Assembly: GCA_046348585.1 (NCBI GenBank)
Contig: JAXMDZ010000001.1
Span: 372,001 to 436,000, forward strand
Direction of reading: 5' to 3'
Length of the DNA: 64,000 nucleotides
From: JADZAI01 sp046348585
GTDB lineage: Bacteria > Pseudomonadota > Alphaproteobacteria > Micropepsales > Micropepsaceae
The notes under the pieces were generated by a model that was not told where the DNA came from, ran no database searches, and saw only the letters and a list, made by a program, of their open reading frames with translations. Of the stretch, positions 44,584 through 54,436 are shown in pieces. The position numbers and the translations under genes are program-made. Within the stretch, counting starts at the first letter, position 1. Every line of letters starts with the position of its first letter.

Positions 44584-45639
44584 TCAGTCCGCGCCCAGTT
44601 CGCGCCGCACGAGCGCGGCCCCGTCGGCCATCGCCTTCAGCTTGCCGAAGGCGGTTTCGCGCGAGAGGTATTTCATGCCGCAATCGGGCGCGACGATGAG
44701 CTGTTCGGGCGTCGTGTGCTCCAGCGCCGCCCGGATGCGCGCCGCGACCGTCTCGGCCGTTTCGACCGCCGGATCGTTGAGGTCGATGACGCCGTACATG
44801 ATGCGCTTGTCGGGCAGCTCGCGCAGCACGCGCGGATCGAGGCCGGGCTGGGCCGCTTCCAGCGAGACGATGTCGATCTTCGATTCGTTGAGTTCGCCGA
44901 GGAAATCGTAGCCCGAAGGCTTCGCCGCGCCCTGATGCACATGAGCGTAGCCGAAGCAGATGTGAAGCGCCGTCAGGCCGCCCACCCCATCGACCGCCCG
45001 GTCGATGGCCTTGAGCGCATAGGCGCGCGCCTTGTCGGCCCGCGCCTGAAGATAGGGTTCGTCCAGCTGCACGATATCGACGCCGGCGGCGAAGAGGTCC
45101 TTCAGCTCGGCGTTGACGGCCGTCGCGTAGTCGAGGGCCAGCGCCTCGTCGTCCGGATAGAAATCGTTCTGGGCCTGCTGGGTCATCGTGAAGGGACCGG
45201 GCAGCGTGATCTTCACGCAGCCGCAGGCGCGGCGCTTGAGGAAGCCGGCATTGCCGCCCTCGATCGAGGAGAGGCGGCTGATCCGTCCGGCGACGCGCGG
45301 CACGGGGTTGGGCTTGCCGGTCCGGTCGATGGCGGTGCCGGGCGTGTCGATGTCGATGCCGGCGAGCGCGGTCGCCAGCGCATTGGAATAGGATTCGCGC
45401 CGCATTTCGCCGTCGCCCGTAATGTCGATGCCGGCGAGCTTCTGGTCGGAGATCGCCACCAGCGTCGCGGCTTCCTGCGCGTCGGCGAGCCAGGGCTGGG
45501 GGATGCGCCACAATTCGCGGGCCCTGACCCGGGGCGGCAGGCGGCCTTTGAGCTTCTCCCGGTCGATCAGCCAGTCGGGCTGGGGATAGCTGCCGACGAT
45601 GGCGGTCGGCAGCAGCGGCAGCCCTGGCAGTCTGTCCAT
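44584..45639 (-). CDS. Cobalamin-independent methionine synthase family (short MetE-like) protein
   Basis: The 351-residue protein corresponds to the C-terminal catalytic barrel of MetE without the N-terminal half. It has VGSYPQPDWL at the start, GDGEMRRESY, LPGPFTMTQQAQ and DIVQLDEPYL. Zinc ligands are probable in LHICFGY (His and Cys) and in IVAPDCGMKYLSRE (Cys). Such short proteins transfer methyl groups from varied donors, including methylcobalamin, methoxy-aromatics or unknown, to a thiol. It is divergent from a marR gene and its promoter overlaps a perfect 18-bp palindrome, so it is probably inducible rather than housekeeping. Confidence 0.9.
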   Translation of the reverse strand: MDRLPGLPLLPTAIVGSYPQPDWLIDREKLKGRLPPRVRARELWRIPQPWLADAQEAATLVAISDQKLAGIDITGDGEMRRESYSNALATALAGIDIDTPGTAIDRTGKPNPVPRVAGRISRLSSIEGGNAGFLKRRACGCVKITLPGPFTMTQQAQNDFYPDDEALALDYATAVNAELKDLFAAGVDIVQLDEPYLQARADKARAYALKAIDRAVDGVGGLTALHICFGYAHVHQGAAKPSGYDFLGELNESKIDIVSLEAAQPGLDPRVLRELPDKRIMYGVIDLNDPAVETAETVAARIRAALEHTTPEQLIVAPDCGMKYLSRETAFGKLKAMADGAALVRRELGAD

Positions 45640-45678
45640 GAGAAGATCGGCCCGAATACTTAGTGTTCTAGGCGATGG

Positions 45679-45720
45679 AGTCTAGGCGCGACGGACCTCG
45701 TGTCAACCGGCCGGTTGACC
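45679..45720. promoter_or_regulatory. Divergent promoter with perfect MarR-type palindrome
   Basis: GTCAACCGGCCGGTTGAC (45702-45719) is a perfect 18-bp palindrome between the MetE-like gene and marR. On the minus strand TTGACA (45706-45701), then 16 bp, then TAGACT (45684-45679) is a strong promoter for the MetE-like gene. On the plus strand TTGACC (45715-45720) can serve as a -35 for marR. A repressor bound here would block both. Confidence 0.7.
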
Positions 45721-45789
45721 TTGCAGCGGCGGCTCGCCATCGTCGCGAAAGGTCCGTGCCGGTGCGCACGGCGATTCGGGTTGGCATCC

Positions 45790-46284
45790 ATGACCGGCGA
45801 GCGCGACGACGCGCGTTTCTATTCCAATTCCTCCAACAGCCTCGGCTATCTGACGCGCATCGCGTTCCGTTCGTTTTCGCGGGCGCTGGAGCTGCGCACC
45901 TTGCCGCACGGGGTGTCGAGCGGGCAGTGGCGGTTCCTGCGCGTGCTGTGGCAGGAGGACGGCATCACCCAGCGCGAGCTGAGCCGCCGGGTCGGCATGC
46001 GCGAGCCGACGACCGTGATCGCGCTCAAGAGCCTGGAGAAGAGCGGTTTCGTGCGCCGCGAGCAGAGCACCGAGGATCGCCGCCGCATCCACGTCTTCCT
46101 GACGCCGCTCGCCAGGCGGCTGGAGAAGAAGCTGATGCCCGCGGTCGCCGAGGTGAACGCCATCGCCACCAGGGGCATCAGCGCCCGCGACGTGGAGAAG
46201 CTGCGCAAGCTGCTCGCCAAGGTCGGCGCGAACCTCGCCGAGGACATCCCCGAGACTAAGCTCGCCAGCGACAGCAGCGTCTAG
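45790..46284 (+). CDS. MarR family transcriptional regulator
   Basis: The 164-residue protein shows the MarR winged helix: LPHGVSSGQWRFLRVLWQED, ITQRELSRRVGMREPTTVIA (helix-turn-helix) and the wing STEDRRRIHVFLTPLARRL. ATG at 45790 is preferred over an in-frame GTG at 45700 that would start inside the palindromic operator. It is divergent from the MetE-like gene and convergent with a VOC gene 10 bp away. The palindromes at 45702-45719 and 46900-46914 make it the likely local repressor of both neighbours and itself. Confidence 0.9.
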   Translation: MTGERDDARFYSNSSNSLGYLTRIAFRSFSRALELRTLPHGVSSGQWRFLRVLWQEDGITQRELSRRVGMREPTTVIALKSLEKSGFVRREQSTEDRRRIHVFLTPLARRLEKKLMPAVAEVNAIATRGISARDVEKLRKLLAKVGANLAEDIPETKLASDSSV

Positions 46285-46294
46285 CGCCGAGGGA

Positions 46295-46864
46295 TCAAGC
46301 CGGAACGGGGACTTTCTTCCCTTCCGCGTTCGCCGGCGCGACATTGACGTCGCTTTCGTCGAGCGGGCGGGTCCAGGCGGCGAATTCCAGGCAGATCCCG
46401 TCAGGGTCGAAGAAATAGACCGAGCGCACAAAGACGTCGTCGGTGACCGTCGGGCTGACCTGGGTCGGCGAGTTGTCGTGGTTCATCACCATCGTGACGT
46501 CGACGCCGCGCGCCTTCAGCTTCTCGTAGTATTCGTCGAACTTGTCGGCGGCGACGTTGATCGCGATGTGGTTCATCGAGCCATGGGCGGTGGCGAAATT
46601 GCCGCGGCCCGGCAGGTCGGCCGGTGCGGCGATGCCGGGCGCGGCTTCCGGCCCGCCGGGGAACCAGAAGAAGGCGATGCAGTCGCCGTTGCCGACGTCG
46701 AAGAAGAAGTGCTGGCCGGCCCCGCCGGGCAGGTCGATCGTCTTGACCAGCGGCATGCCGAGCACGCCGGAATAGAACGCGACGGTGCGCGCCATGTCCT
46801 TGCAGACCAAAGCGAGGTGGTTGATCCCCCGCATTTCGAACACACGGTTGACGGGCTTCGTCAT
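46295..46864 (-). CDS. VOC superfamily protein (glyoxalase/dioxygenase-like)
   Basis: The 189-residue protein has MRGINHLALVCKDMARTVAF leading into the first betaalphabetabetabeta module, SMNHIAINVAADKFDEYYEK in the second, and the closing VYFFDPDGICLEFAAW. His and Glu residues in these blocks fit a metal site as in glyoxalases or extradiol-type dioxygenases. GAGGAGGAG lies right before the ATG. The promoter appears to contain a MarR-type site between -35 and -10. Substrate unknown; co-regulation with the MetE-like enzyme is inferred. Confidence 0.9.
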   Translation of the reverse strand: MTKPVNRVFEMRGINHLALVCKDMARTVAFYSGVLGMPLVKTIDLPGGAGQHFFFDVGNGDCIAFFWFPGGPEAAPGIAAPADLPGRGNFATAHGSMNHIAINVAADKFDEYYEKLKARGVDVTMVMNHDNSPTQVSPTVTDDVFVRSVYFFDPDGICLEFAAWTRPLDESDVNVAPANAEGKKVPVPA

Positions 46865-46894
46865 GGTCTCCTCCTCTGCGGCCCGGGCGGCCTC

Positions 46895-46924
46895 ATTATG
46901 TTAATCTAGTTGACGGTCCTGCAA
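46895..46924 (-). promoter_or_regulatory. VOC gene promoter with MarR-type operator
   Basis: On the minus strand TTGCAG (46924-46919) and CATAAT (46900-46895) are separated by 18 bp. GTTAATCTAGTTGAC (46900-46914), a palindrome with one mismatched pair in 5-bp arms, fills the spacer. It resembles the sites at 39395-39409 and 45702-45719. Confidence 0.5.
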
Positions 46925-46990
46925 AATGGCCTTGAATGCAAGCCGATTGTATAGAACCCTAACGAAATCGGGCGAGACGGGGATCGGGGC

Positions 46991-47569
46991 ATGAGGGCGG
47001 TCGGATTGCTGGCGCTGTCGGGCAGCACGCGCCCCGGCGGCTACAACCAGCGCCTGCTCGACATCGCCGCCGCCCAGGCCCGCGAAGCCGGCATCGCCGT
47101 GACGGCGATCAGCCTCGCCGATTTCGAGCTGCCGCTCTACAGCGAGGCGCGGGAACGCGAGGCCTTTCCCGCCGCCGCGCGGGCGCTGAAGGCGGCGTTC
47201 GTCGCCCATGACGGTTTCCTGATCGCCACGCCCGAACATAACGGCTCCGTCTCCGCCCTTCTGAAGAACGCGATCGACTGGATCTCGCGCCCGACGGACG
47301 GCGAGCCGATCATCGCGCTCGCCGCCTTTCGGGGCAAGGTGGCGGGGCTGATGTCGGCCTCGCCGAGCCCGTTCGGCGGGCTGAGAGGCCTTGCCCATCT
47401 GCGCCAGATCCTGTCCACCATCCAGACCCTGGTGGTGCCCGAGCAGGTGGCGGTGCCGGCGGCGCATCTCGCCTTCGAGGGCGCGGCGCTGAAGGACGAA
47501 TTGCCGCGCCAATTGCTGGGGGCGCTGGTCCGGCGGACGGCCGAAATCGCCGCCGCGCTGAAGCGCTGA
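46991..47569 (+). CDS. NADPH-dependent FMN reductase family protein
   Basis: This 192-residue flavodoxin-fold protein has the FMN phosphate loop LALSGSTRPGGYNQRLLD at residues 7-24 and FLIATPEHNGSVSALLKNAIDW, in parts, the hallmark of the NADPH-dependent FMN reductase/ArsH-ChrR group. It reduces flavins or quinones, protecting against redox stress or feeding a monooxygenase. It is followed 36 bp later by an alpha/beta hydrolase on the same strand. The upstream gap contains the VOC operator region. Confidence 0.92.
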   Translation: MRAVGLLALSGSTRPGGYNQRLLDIAAAQAREAGIAVTAISLADFELPLYSEAREREAFPAAARALKAAFVAHDGFLIATPEHNGSVSALLKNAIDWISRPTDGEPIIALAAFRGKVAGLMSASPSPFGGLRGLAHLRQILSTIQTLVVPEQVAVPAAHLAFEGAALKDELPRQLLGALVRRTAEIAAALKR

Positions 47570-47605
47570 GGCGGAACGCGGCGCACAAGAACAGGGGAAA
47601 CGGCG

Positions 47606-48736
47606 ATGGACGAGAGCGATCTTCTGGCCAAGGTGGAGCGGCGCTTCGTCGGCCTGCCTTCGGCGACGGCGGCGCGGGTGGGCGCGGGCGGGCACCCGTG
47701 TCAGGGCCTCTACTGGACGCCGAAGGGCGCGCGGGCGAAGGTCGCGGTGATCGCCACGCACTACAACGTAGACTTCGCCGAGCACTATGCGGCGCCCCAT
47801 TTCGCGGCGCGCGGTTACGGCTTTCTCGGCTGGAACACGCGCTATCGCGGCGCGGAGGACCAGTTCCTGCTGGAGCACGCGCTGATCGATATCGGCGTCG
47901 GCATGAAATGGCTGCGTGAGAGCGCGGGGGTCGAGACCGTCGTCGTGCTGGGCAATTCGGGCGGCGGCTCGCTGATGGGGGCCTATCAGGCGGAGGCGAT
48001 CGCCCCGACGCTGCACGATACGCTGAAGGGCGAAGGCCGCGCCGCGCTGGAGACGCTGCCGCGCGGCGATCTCTATATCTCGCTGAACGCCCACCAGGGC
48101 CGGCCCGAGGTGCTGACCGACTGGCTGGACGCTTCGGTCGTGGACGAGAGCGATCCGGTGGCGACCGACGAGGCGCTGAACCCCTTCAATCCCGAGAACG
48201 GCCCGCCCTATTCGGCCGATTTCATCGCCCGCTATCGCGCCGCGCAGCGGGCTCGCAACCAGCGCATCACCGACTGGGCGAAGGCGGAGCTGAAGCGGCT
48301 GAACGATGCCGGGGTGCCGGACCGCATCTTCCCGCTGTTCCGCGTCTGGGGCGATCTGCGCTGCATGGACGGGGCGATCGATCCGTCGGAGCGGGTGACG
48401 CCGCTCTGCTATCGCGGCCATCCGGCGGTCGCCAACAAGACGCCCTCGATCGGCCGCGCCAATACGCTGAAGACCTGGCTGTCGATGTGGAGCCTGGAAA
48501 CCTCGAAGTGCCAGGGCAAACCGCATCTCGCCAAGTTCGACCTGCCGGCGCTGGTCGTGCAGGGCATGGCCGATACCGGCGTCTTCCCGAGCGACGCGCG
48601 GCTGATCCATTCCTTCATCGGGTCGGCCGACAAGACGCTGGAGCTGATTCCCGGGCAGCACTATTTCGAGGATTCCCGCGCCATCCGCGACCGCGCCATC
48701 GACGTGATGGACGCCTGGATCAAGGCGAGGCTTTAG
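47606..48736 (+). CDS. Alpha/beta-hydrolase family protein
   Basis: The 376-residue protein has VAVIATHYNVDFAEHYAAP near the front, the nucleophile elbow VVVLGNSGGGSLMG (Ser in GNSGGG), the acid in VVQGMADTGVFPSDARL and the final His in IPGQHYFED. The N-terminal ~45 residues and an inserted helical lid (about residues 150-250, many charged residues) set it apart from simple esterases. The family is seen near aromatic and lipid degradation genes. It is probably cotranscribed with the flavin reductase. Substrate unknown. Confidence 0.88.
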   Translation: MDESDLLAKVERRFVGLPSATAARVGAGGHPCQGLYWTPKGARAKVAVIATHYNVDFAEHYAAPHFAARGYGFLGWNTRYRGAEDQFLLEHALIDIGVGMKWLRESAGVETVVVLGNSGGGSLMGAYQAEAIAPTLHDTLKGEGRAALETLPRGDLYISLNAHQGRPEVLTDWLDASVVDESDPVATDEALNPFNPENGPPYSADFIARYRAAQRARNQRITDWAKAELKRLNDAGVPDRIFPLFRVWGDLRCMDGAIDPSERVTPLCYRGHPAVANKTPSIGRANTLKTWLSMWSLETSKCQGKPHLAKFDLPALVVQGMADTGVFPSDARLIHSFIGSADKTLELIPGQHYFEDSRAIRDRAIDVMDAWIKARL

Positions 48737-48826
48737 GGCCGCGCGGCGTAACGCCTCAGCCGCCGGGGAGGCGGCGATGCTAGTATGGGCCTCTCCGCCG
48801 CCCGGCGAACTGGAGGGATTGCGGCC

Positions 48827-49342
48827 ATGGCGACCTCGGTCGGGATCATCACCTGCGTCACCAACGCCTCGGGCTACGGGCCCGGCCACACCGCGCTGTG
48901 GGTCGGCGGCACGGTCTACAGCTTCGAGCAGATGGGCAGCTTCAACGGCTGGCTGGTCACCAACGCCACCGACTACGCGAACCTCGCCGGCAACCGGAAG
49001 CGGCCGCTGATCTATTTCAAGCTGAACGGCCATGTCGACGGCGCCAAGCTCGGCCAGTATCTGAAATCGGAATCGGACGAGTGGTTCGAACGCTACGGGC
49101 CGAGCGTGTGCAGCCAGCGGGCCTCCATCGCGCTCGATTCGGCGACCTTCGGCGGCTTCGACCCCAAGGGCTACGACACCCCGTTCGGCGTCTATTGGTG
49201 CGCCTGGCGGCGGCAGATCGTCGAGGAGTGGTGGGGCGTCTGGAAGTCGCCGGACGACCAGAGCAAGGAGGCGCAGGCGCGCATCTGGGCGAAGCTCGAC
49301 AGCGACTACGACATCCACCCCGGCGATCTCTACATCGGCTGA
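48827..49342 (+). CDS. Possible permuted papain-like (NlpC/P60-related) protein
   Basis: This 171-residue cytosolic-looking protein has no signal peptide. A small N-terminal strand leads into GYGPGHTALWVGGTVYSFEQ with His21, and later comes SVCSQRASIAL with Cys95. A His-before-Cys order with GHxALW and a C-terminal Cys helix is the pattern of circularly permuted papain-fold enzymes (PPPDE, LRAT, YaeF-like). I infer a thiol hydrolase or acyltransferase. The C-terminal part (CAWRRQIVEEWWGVW) is Trp-rich. GGAGGG lies upstream of the ATG. The family was not recognised with certainty. Confidence 0.6.
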   Translation: MATSVGIITCVTNASGYGPGHTALWVGGTVYSFEQMGSFNGWLVTNATDYANLAGNRKRPLIYFKLNGHVDGAKLGQYLKSESDEWFERYGPSVCSQRASIALDSATFGGFDPKGYDTPFGVYWCAWRRQIVEEWWGVWKSPDDQSKEAQARIWAKLDSDYDIHPGDLYIG

Positions 49343-49371
49343 GGCCCGGCGCGAGGCCGCCGGGGCGCTGG

Positions 49372-49394
49372 ATGGCCGCCTCAAGGGCGGCCAT
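49372..49394. terminator. Weak hairpin between convergent genes
   Basis: ATGGCCGCC (49372-49380) and GGCGGCCAT (49386-49394) form a perfect 9-bp stem with a 5-nt loop, 30 bp after the papain-like gene and 50 bp from the lepA stop. No T tract is present on either side, so it would be a weak or Rho-assisted terminator for both genes. Confidence 0.4.
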
Positions 49395-49443
49395 GAGGGA
49401 TGTCGGGGGAGAGGCGGCGATCCGGCGCTGACGTCAGGCGCAG

Positions 49444-51246
<1,803 letters not shown>

Positions 51247-51342
51247 GGGGCGGGTGGATAGCGGCGCGCCGCCGCAAAGTCCATGCGCGCGCCGAAGATC
51301 GGCCCGCCGCGCCCGTGGGCGGCCCGTCCTGCGGCGGTCCGC

Positions 51343-52086
51343 CTAGCGGTGGCCGGGCTGCGGTCCCGGCTGCGGACGCGGGCGGCCGGGGGTCGGCGCG
51401 CCGGGCGGCGTCGGGGCGGGGGTCGGTTCGGGTGTGGGCGTCGGCTCGGGCGTGCCGGTCCAGGCGGCGCGGGCCGCCTCGATGCCGTCATCCACCGCGA
51501 CGTCGCCGGTGCGATAGACGCCGGGGGTCGCGCCCTGTCCGAACGAGCCCGCGCCCCAGACGACCGAATGGCCGGACGGCACCTCGACCGAGGCCCCGGT
51601 CTTGCGCGAGGTGCAGGTGATCGCCCCGTCAAGCACGGCGCAGATCGTGCGCGTCTCGTCGACGCTGACCACGAGTTCGGTGCCCTTGAGGGCGATGGCG
51701 AGGGCCGGGGTCGAGAGGGCGCGGTTGACGCCCTCGCCCTTGCCCGAGCGGTAGCGGAAATTGCCCTGCCCCATCTGCATCGCGTCGTCGCCGCCGATCT
51801 TGGCGGCGCTGCGCTGGCCGATGATGGCGACCGAGCCGTCGGCCAGCGAGATTTCGACGGCGCTCTTGCGCCCGGTCTCGATCGCCGTGCCGGGCTCGAC
51901 CGCCTGGCCGACCGTCACCTGCGAGGGCGGCGAGCCTTCGGGCGTCGAGGGCTTGCGCGAGGTGACCGTATTGACGACCGCGGTGACCGCGCCGGCGACG
52001 GCCTGCGCGGCGGCGCGCCAGAGCCCGGCGGGCAACGCGGCGGCCCAGGCGGCGGCAACCATCAGGGTGCGGCGGGTGACGGTCAT
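51343..52086 (-). CDS. FecR-domain protein with Tat-like signal and Pro/Thr tail
   Basis: The 247-residue protein starts TVTRRTLMVAAAWAAALPAG, a Tat-like leader. Residues 55-150 form a FecR domain: VTVGQAVEPGTAIETGRKSA, VEISLADGSVAIIGQRSAAKI, in parts, and a later VPSGHSVVWG. The C-terminal 40 residues are Pro/Thr/Glu/Gly-rich (PEPTPTPEPTPAPTPP), echoing the linker of the secreted protein at 5433-6830. There is no partner ECF sigma factor nearby, so it is not a classical iron-dicitrate regulator. More likely it is a periplasmic or surface structural protein. It lies 43 bp after the HhH protein gene on the same strand. Confidence 0.82.
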   Translation of the reverse strand: MTVTRRTLMVAAAWAAALPAGLWRAAAQAVAGAVTAVVNTVTSRKPSTPEGSPPSQVTVGQAVEPGTAIETGRKSAVEISLADGSVAIIGQRSAAKIGGDDAMQMGQGNFRYRSGKGEGVNRALSTPALAIALKGTELVVSVDETRTICAVLDGAITCTSRKTGASVEVPSGHSVVWGAGSFGQGATPGVYRTGDVAVDDGIEAARAAWTGTPEPTPTPEPTPAPTPPGAPTPGRPRPQPGPQPGHR

Positions 52087-52129
52087 GGCGATCCTCCGGC
52101 CCCCACCCTCGCCGGGCGGGGCGGCGGAA

Positions 52130-52981
52130 TCAAGGCGCGGCGTCCCTGGCGGCGAGCGCGGCGCGGGCCTGACCGGCCCAGTCGTCGCGCACGAAGCGCT
52201 CGGCGAAGCCGTTGCGCAGCGTCGCGCCCAGCGCCTTCGCCTCCTCCGCGCTCATCGCCGCCAGCGCCGCGAGGGTGACGACGCCCTGCCCCTTCAGCGC
52301 CTTCTCCATCGCCGGACCGAGGCCGGAAAGGATCTGCAGGTCGTCCTCGCCGGGGGGCGGGGCGGGGCGCGTTTTCTTCGCCGTTCTGGGGGCGGGCGGA
52401 GCGGCGGCCTCGCGTTCGGTGAGGCGGGCGGTCAGCGCCGCGATTTCGGCCTCCAGCGCCGCGACGCGGGCGTCGTCGGGCGCGGGAACGGGAGCGGGCG
52501 CAGGTTCGGGCGCGGGGGCGGCGCGGGTTTCGGCGGCCTCCAGCGCGGCGGCGAGGCGGGCGATCTCGGCCCCGGCGGCGGCGACGCGCTGGGCGGCCTG
52601 CGCCGTCGCGGTTTCGAGCGCCGCGCGCAGACGCGCTTCGGCCTGGCCGCGCTCCTCGGCCAGCGCCTCGGCGGCCCGCAGCCGCGTGCCGAGCGAGGCT
52701 TCGAGGGCCTTCGCCTTCGCCCCGCCCTCCGCTTCGAGCGAGGCGGCGCGGGTTTCGGCGGCGTGGAGATCGGCGCGCAGCCGTGCATTGGCCGCTTCGG
52801 CCGCGAGGGTGCGGGCCTCGAAGCCCGCCTCCGCCGTCGCCGAACGGGCCGACCAGTCGGTCTCGCTCTTCTGCGCCGCCTCGCGCGTGCCGATGACGGC
52901 GCGCACCGCCCAGCCGGCGGCGGCGCCGACGAGGGCCGCGAGGATGAGCCAGAGCAGGATTTCGCCGAAGAGATAGGTCAT
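52130..52981 (-). CDS. Membrane-anchored coiled-coil protein with C-terminal HhH domain
   Basis: The 283-residue protein has a short N-terminal membrane helix (LFGEILLWLILAALVGAAAG, residues 4-23). An Ala/Glu/Arg-rich stretch (about 45-195) is predicted coiled coil. After a Pro-rich linker a helix-hairpin-helix domain follows: DLQILSGLGPAMEKALKGQG and VTLAALAAMSAEEAKALG, in parts. The HhH unit resembles the C-terminal domain found in many alphaproteobacterial anchored proteins (DUF4332-like). Its start overlaps the OmpA-family gene stop by 4 bp. It may tether DNA or a protein partner at the envelope; not shown. Confidence 0.78.
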   Translation of the reverse strand: MTYLFGEILLWLILAALVGAAAGWAVRAVIGTREAAQKSETDWSARSATAEAGFEARTLAAEAANARLRADLHAAETRAASLEAEGGAKAKALEASLGTRLRAAEALAEERGQAEARLRAALETATAQAAQRVAAAGAEIARLAAALEAAETRAAPAPEPAPAPVPAPDDARVAALEAEIAALTARLTEREAAAPPAPRTAKKTRPAPPPGEDDLQILSGLGPAMEKALKGQGVVTLAALAAMSAEEAKALGATLRNGFAERFVRDDWAGQARAALAARDAAP

Positions 52982-54429
52982 GGCCTGACGATTACCTCAA
53001 TTCTGCGGTTGCGCGCCTTGCCCGCGTCGCTGTCCTCGGCGGCGAGCGGGCGCGACGAGCCATAGCCGACGGCGCTGAGCCGGGCGGGTTCGACGCCTGC
53101 CTCGGAAAGCGCGGCGACGACCGCGCCGGCCCGCGCCGCCGACAGTTTCAGATTGTCGGCCTCGCGGCCCGAGGCGTCGGTGTGGCCGGATATCTGGAAG
53201 CGCATCCCGGCGCAGGCTTTGGCGATGGCGGCGAGGCGGGCGATCGCCGGGCGGGCGGCCTCCGGCAGCTCGGCCGATTTGGGCGCGAAGGCGAGGCCGC
53301 TTTCGGCGAGCGCCGCGTCGGCGTCGGCCTGGCAGACATGGGCGGGGCTTTCGGGGCCGCCCTGCGTCTGCGGCTCGGCCGCCGCCTCGCCCGCGACGCC
53401 GAGCGTCAGCTTCGCCTCGTAGGCGGCGGGGAGATCGGCGAAGGCGGCGCGGGCGGCGTCGCGCGCGGAAGGGTCCGGCGCGATGGCGGTGAAGGTCAGC
53501 GCGCGGCGGTCGAGAGCGAGGCTCGCCGCCGCGAGGCGCGGCAATTGCGCGAGCGCCAGCAAGGCCGCGTCGGCGAAGGCGCCGTCCGGCGCGGCGGGGT
53601 CGATCGCCGTGCGGTCGTCGAGCGCCGCGTCCGGCAAGGCCTTGGCGAGCGCCGCCGCGATCTCGGCCTTCACCGCCGCCGAGGGCAGCACGCCCGACAG
53701 CGCCACCGAGACGCCGTCATAGGCCGCGCCGAAGCGATAGGGCGGCGGCGGCGCGGGTTCGGGGCCGATGCGGATGTCGATGGAGGAGACGTAAGGCGAG
53801 GGCAGCGATTCCAGAATGCGCACCGCCTCGGCGCGGCCGTCGGCGTCCGGCGAGCGGCCGACGAAGGTCATCTTCGGCCCGGCCAGCGTCATGGTCGCGC
53901 TGGAGAGGCCCTCCATCGCCGCGATCCCGGCCGCGACGATCGCCTGCCAGTTCTCGTCCGGCGCGCCGGGGGCGATGTCCATCGCATCGGCGATCTCGGC
54001 GCGGGGAAGCACGTCGCGGGCGTGGGTGACGGTCTCGGCCCTGGCGTCGCGGCCGGGCATGTGGCCGGTGAGGGTCAGCGTGCGGCCGTCCCAGACGGCG
54101 CTGAAGAGATATTGCGCCGGGGCTTCGGCCGCGCCGCCCGCCTGCACATGGTCCACCACCGCGGCGATGCCGGGGACCGCGGCGACGGCGGCGATCGCCG
54201 CCGCCCTGGCGGCCTCGTCGGCGACCGCGCCCTCCAGCGTCGCGGTGCGGCCGTCGAGCGTCGCGGTGATGCCCGCGATCCCGGCGGCGTCGAGCGCCGC
54301 GCGCGCGCCGGCCTCAAGCTTCGCCTCGATCGCCGGAGCGGCGAAAAGGAACGCGAGCGCGCAGACCAATACGAAAGCGGCGGCCGAAGCCGCCGCGATC
54401 GATCTCAGTTTGCGGGGCGCTGCGTCCAC
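52978..54429 (-). CDS. OmpA-family protein with repeated BON-like modules
   Basis: The 483-residue protein has one N-terminal membrane anchor (residues 12-32) and three or four BON-like repeats (about 35-330; each has a strand-helix block such as ITATLDGRTATLEGAVADEA, SAVWDGRTLTLTGHMPGRDA and GAAYDGVSVALSGVLPSAAV). The C-terminal OmpA peptidoglycan-binding domain (about 365-483) has FQISGHTDASGREADNLKLS, ARAGAVVAALSEAGVEPARL and RNRRIEVIV. BON-plus-OmpA proteins tether membranes to peptidoglycan. Together with the overlapping HhH coiled-coil gene and the FecR gene it forms a probable envelope module. Confidence 0.88.
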   Translation of the reverse strand: MDAAPRKLRSIAAASAAAFVLVCALAFLFAAPAIEAKLEAGARAALDAAGIAGITATLDGRTATLEGAVADEAARAAAIAAVAAVPGIAAVVDHVQAGGAAEAPAQYLFSAVWDGRTLTLTGHMPGRDARAETVTHARDVLPRAEIADAMDIAPGAPDENWQAIVAAGIAAMEGLSSATMTLAGPKMTFVGRSPDADGRAEAVRILESLPSPYVSSIDIRIGPEPAPPPPYRFGAAYDGVSVALSGVLPSAAVKAEIAAALAKALPDAALDDRTAIDPAAPDGAFADAALLALAQLPRLAAASLALDRRALTFTAIAPDPSARDAARAAFADLPAAYEAKLTLGVAGEAAAEPQTQGGPESPAHVCQADADAALAESGLAFAPKSAELPEAARPAIARLAAIAKACAGMRFQISGHTDASGREADNLKLSAARAGAVVAALSEAGVEPARLSAVGYGSSRPLAAEDSDAGKARNRRIEVIVRP

Positions 54430-54436
54430 GCGCCGG

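Noticed and set aside
32306..49400. Identical 15-mer GGCGGCCATGAGGGA at 32306-32320 and 49386-49400 as a dispersed repeat
   Set aside because: In 64 kb of very GC-rich DNA a shared 15-mer is expected by chance; flanks differ and no third copy was seen.
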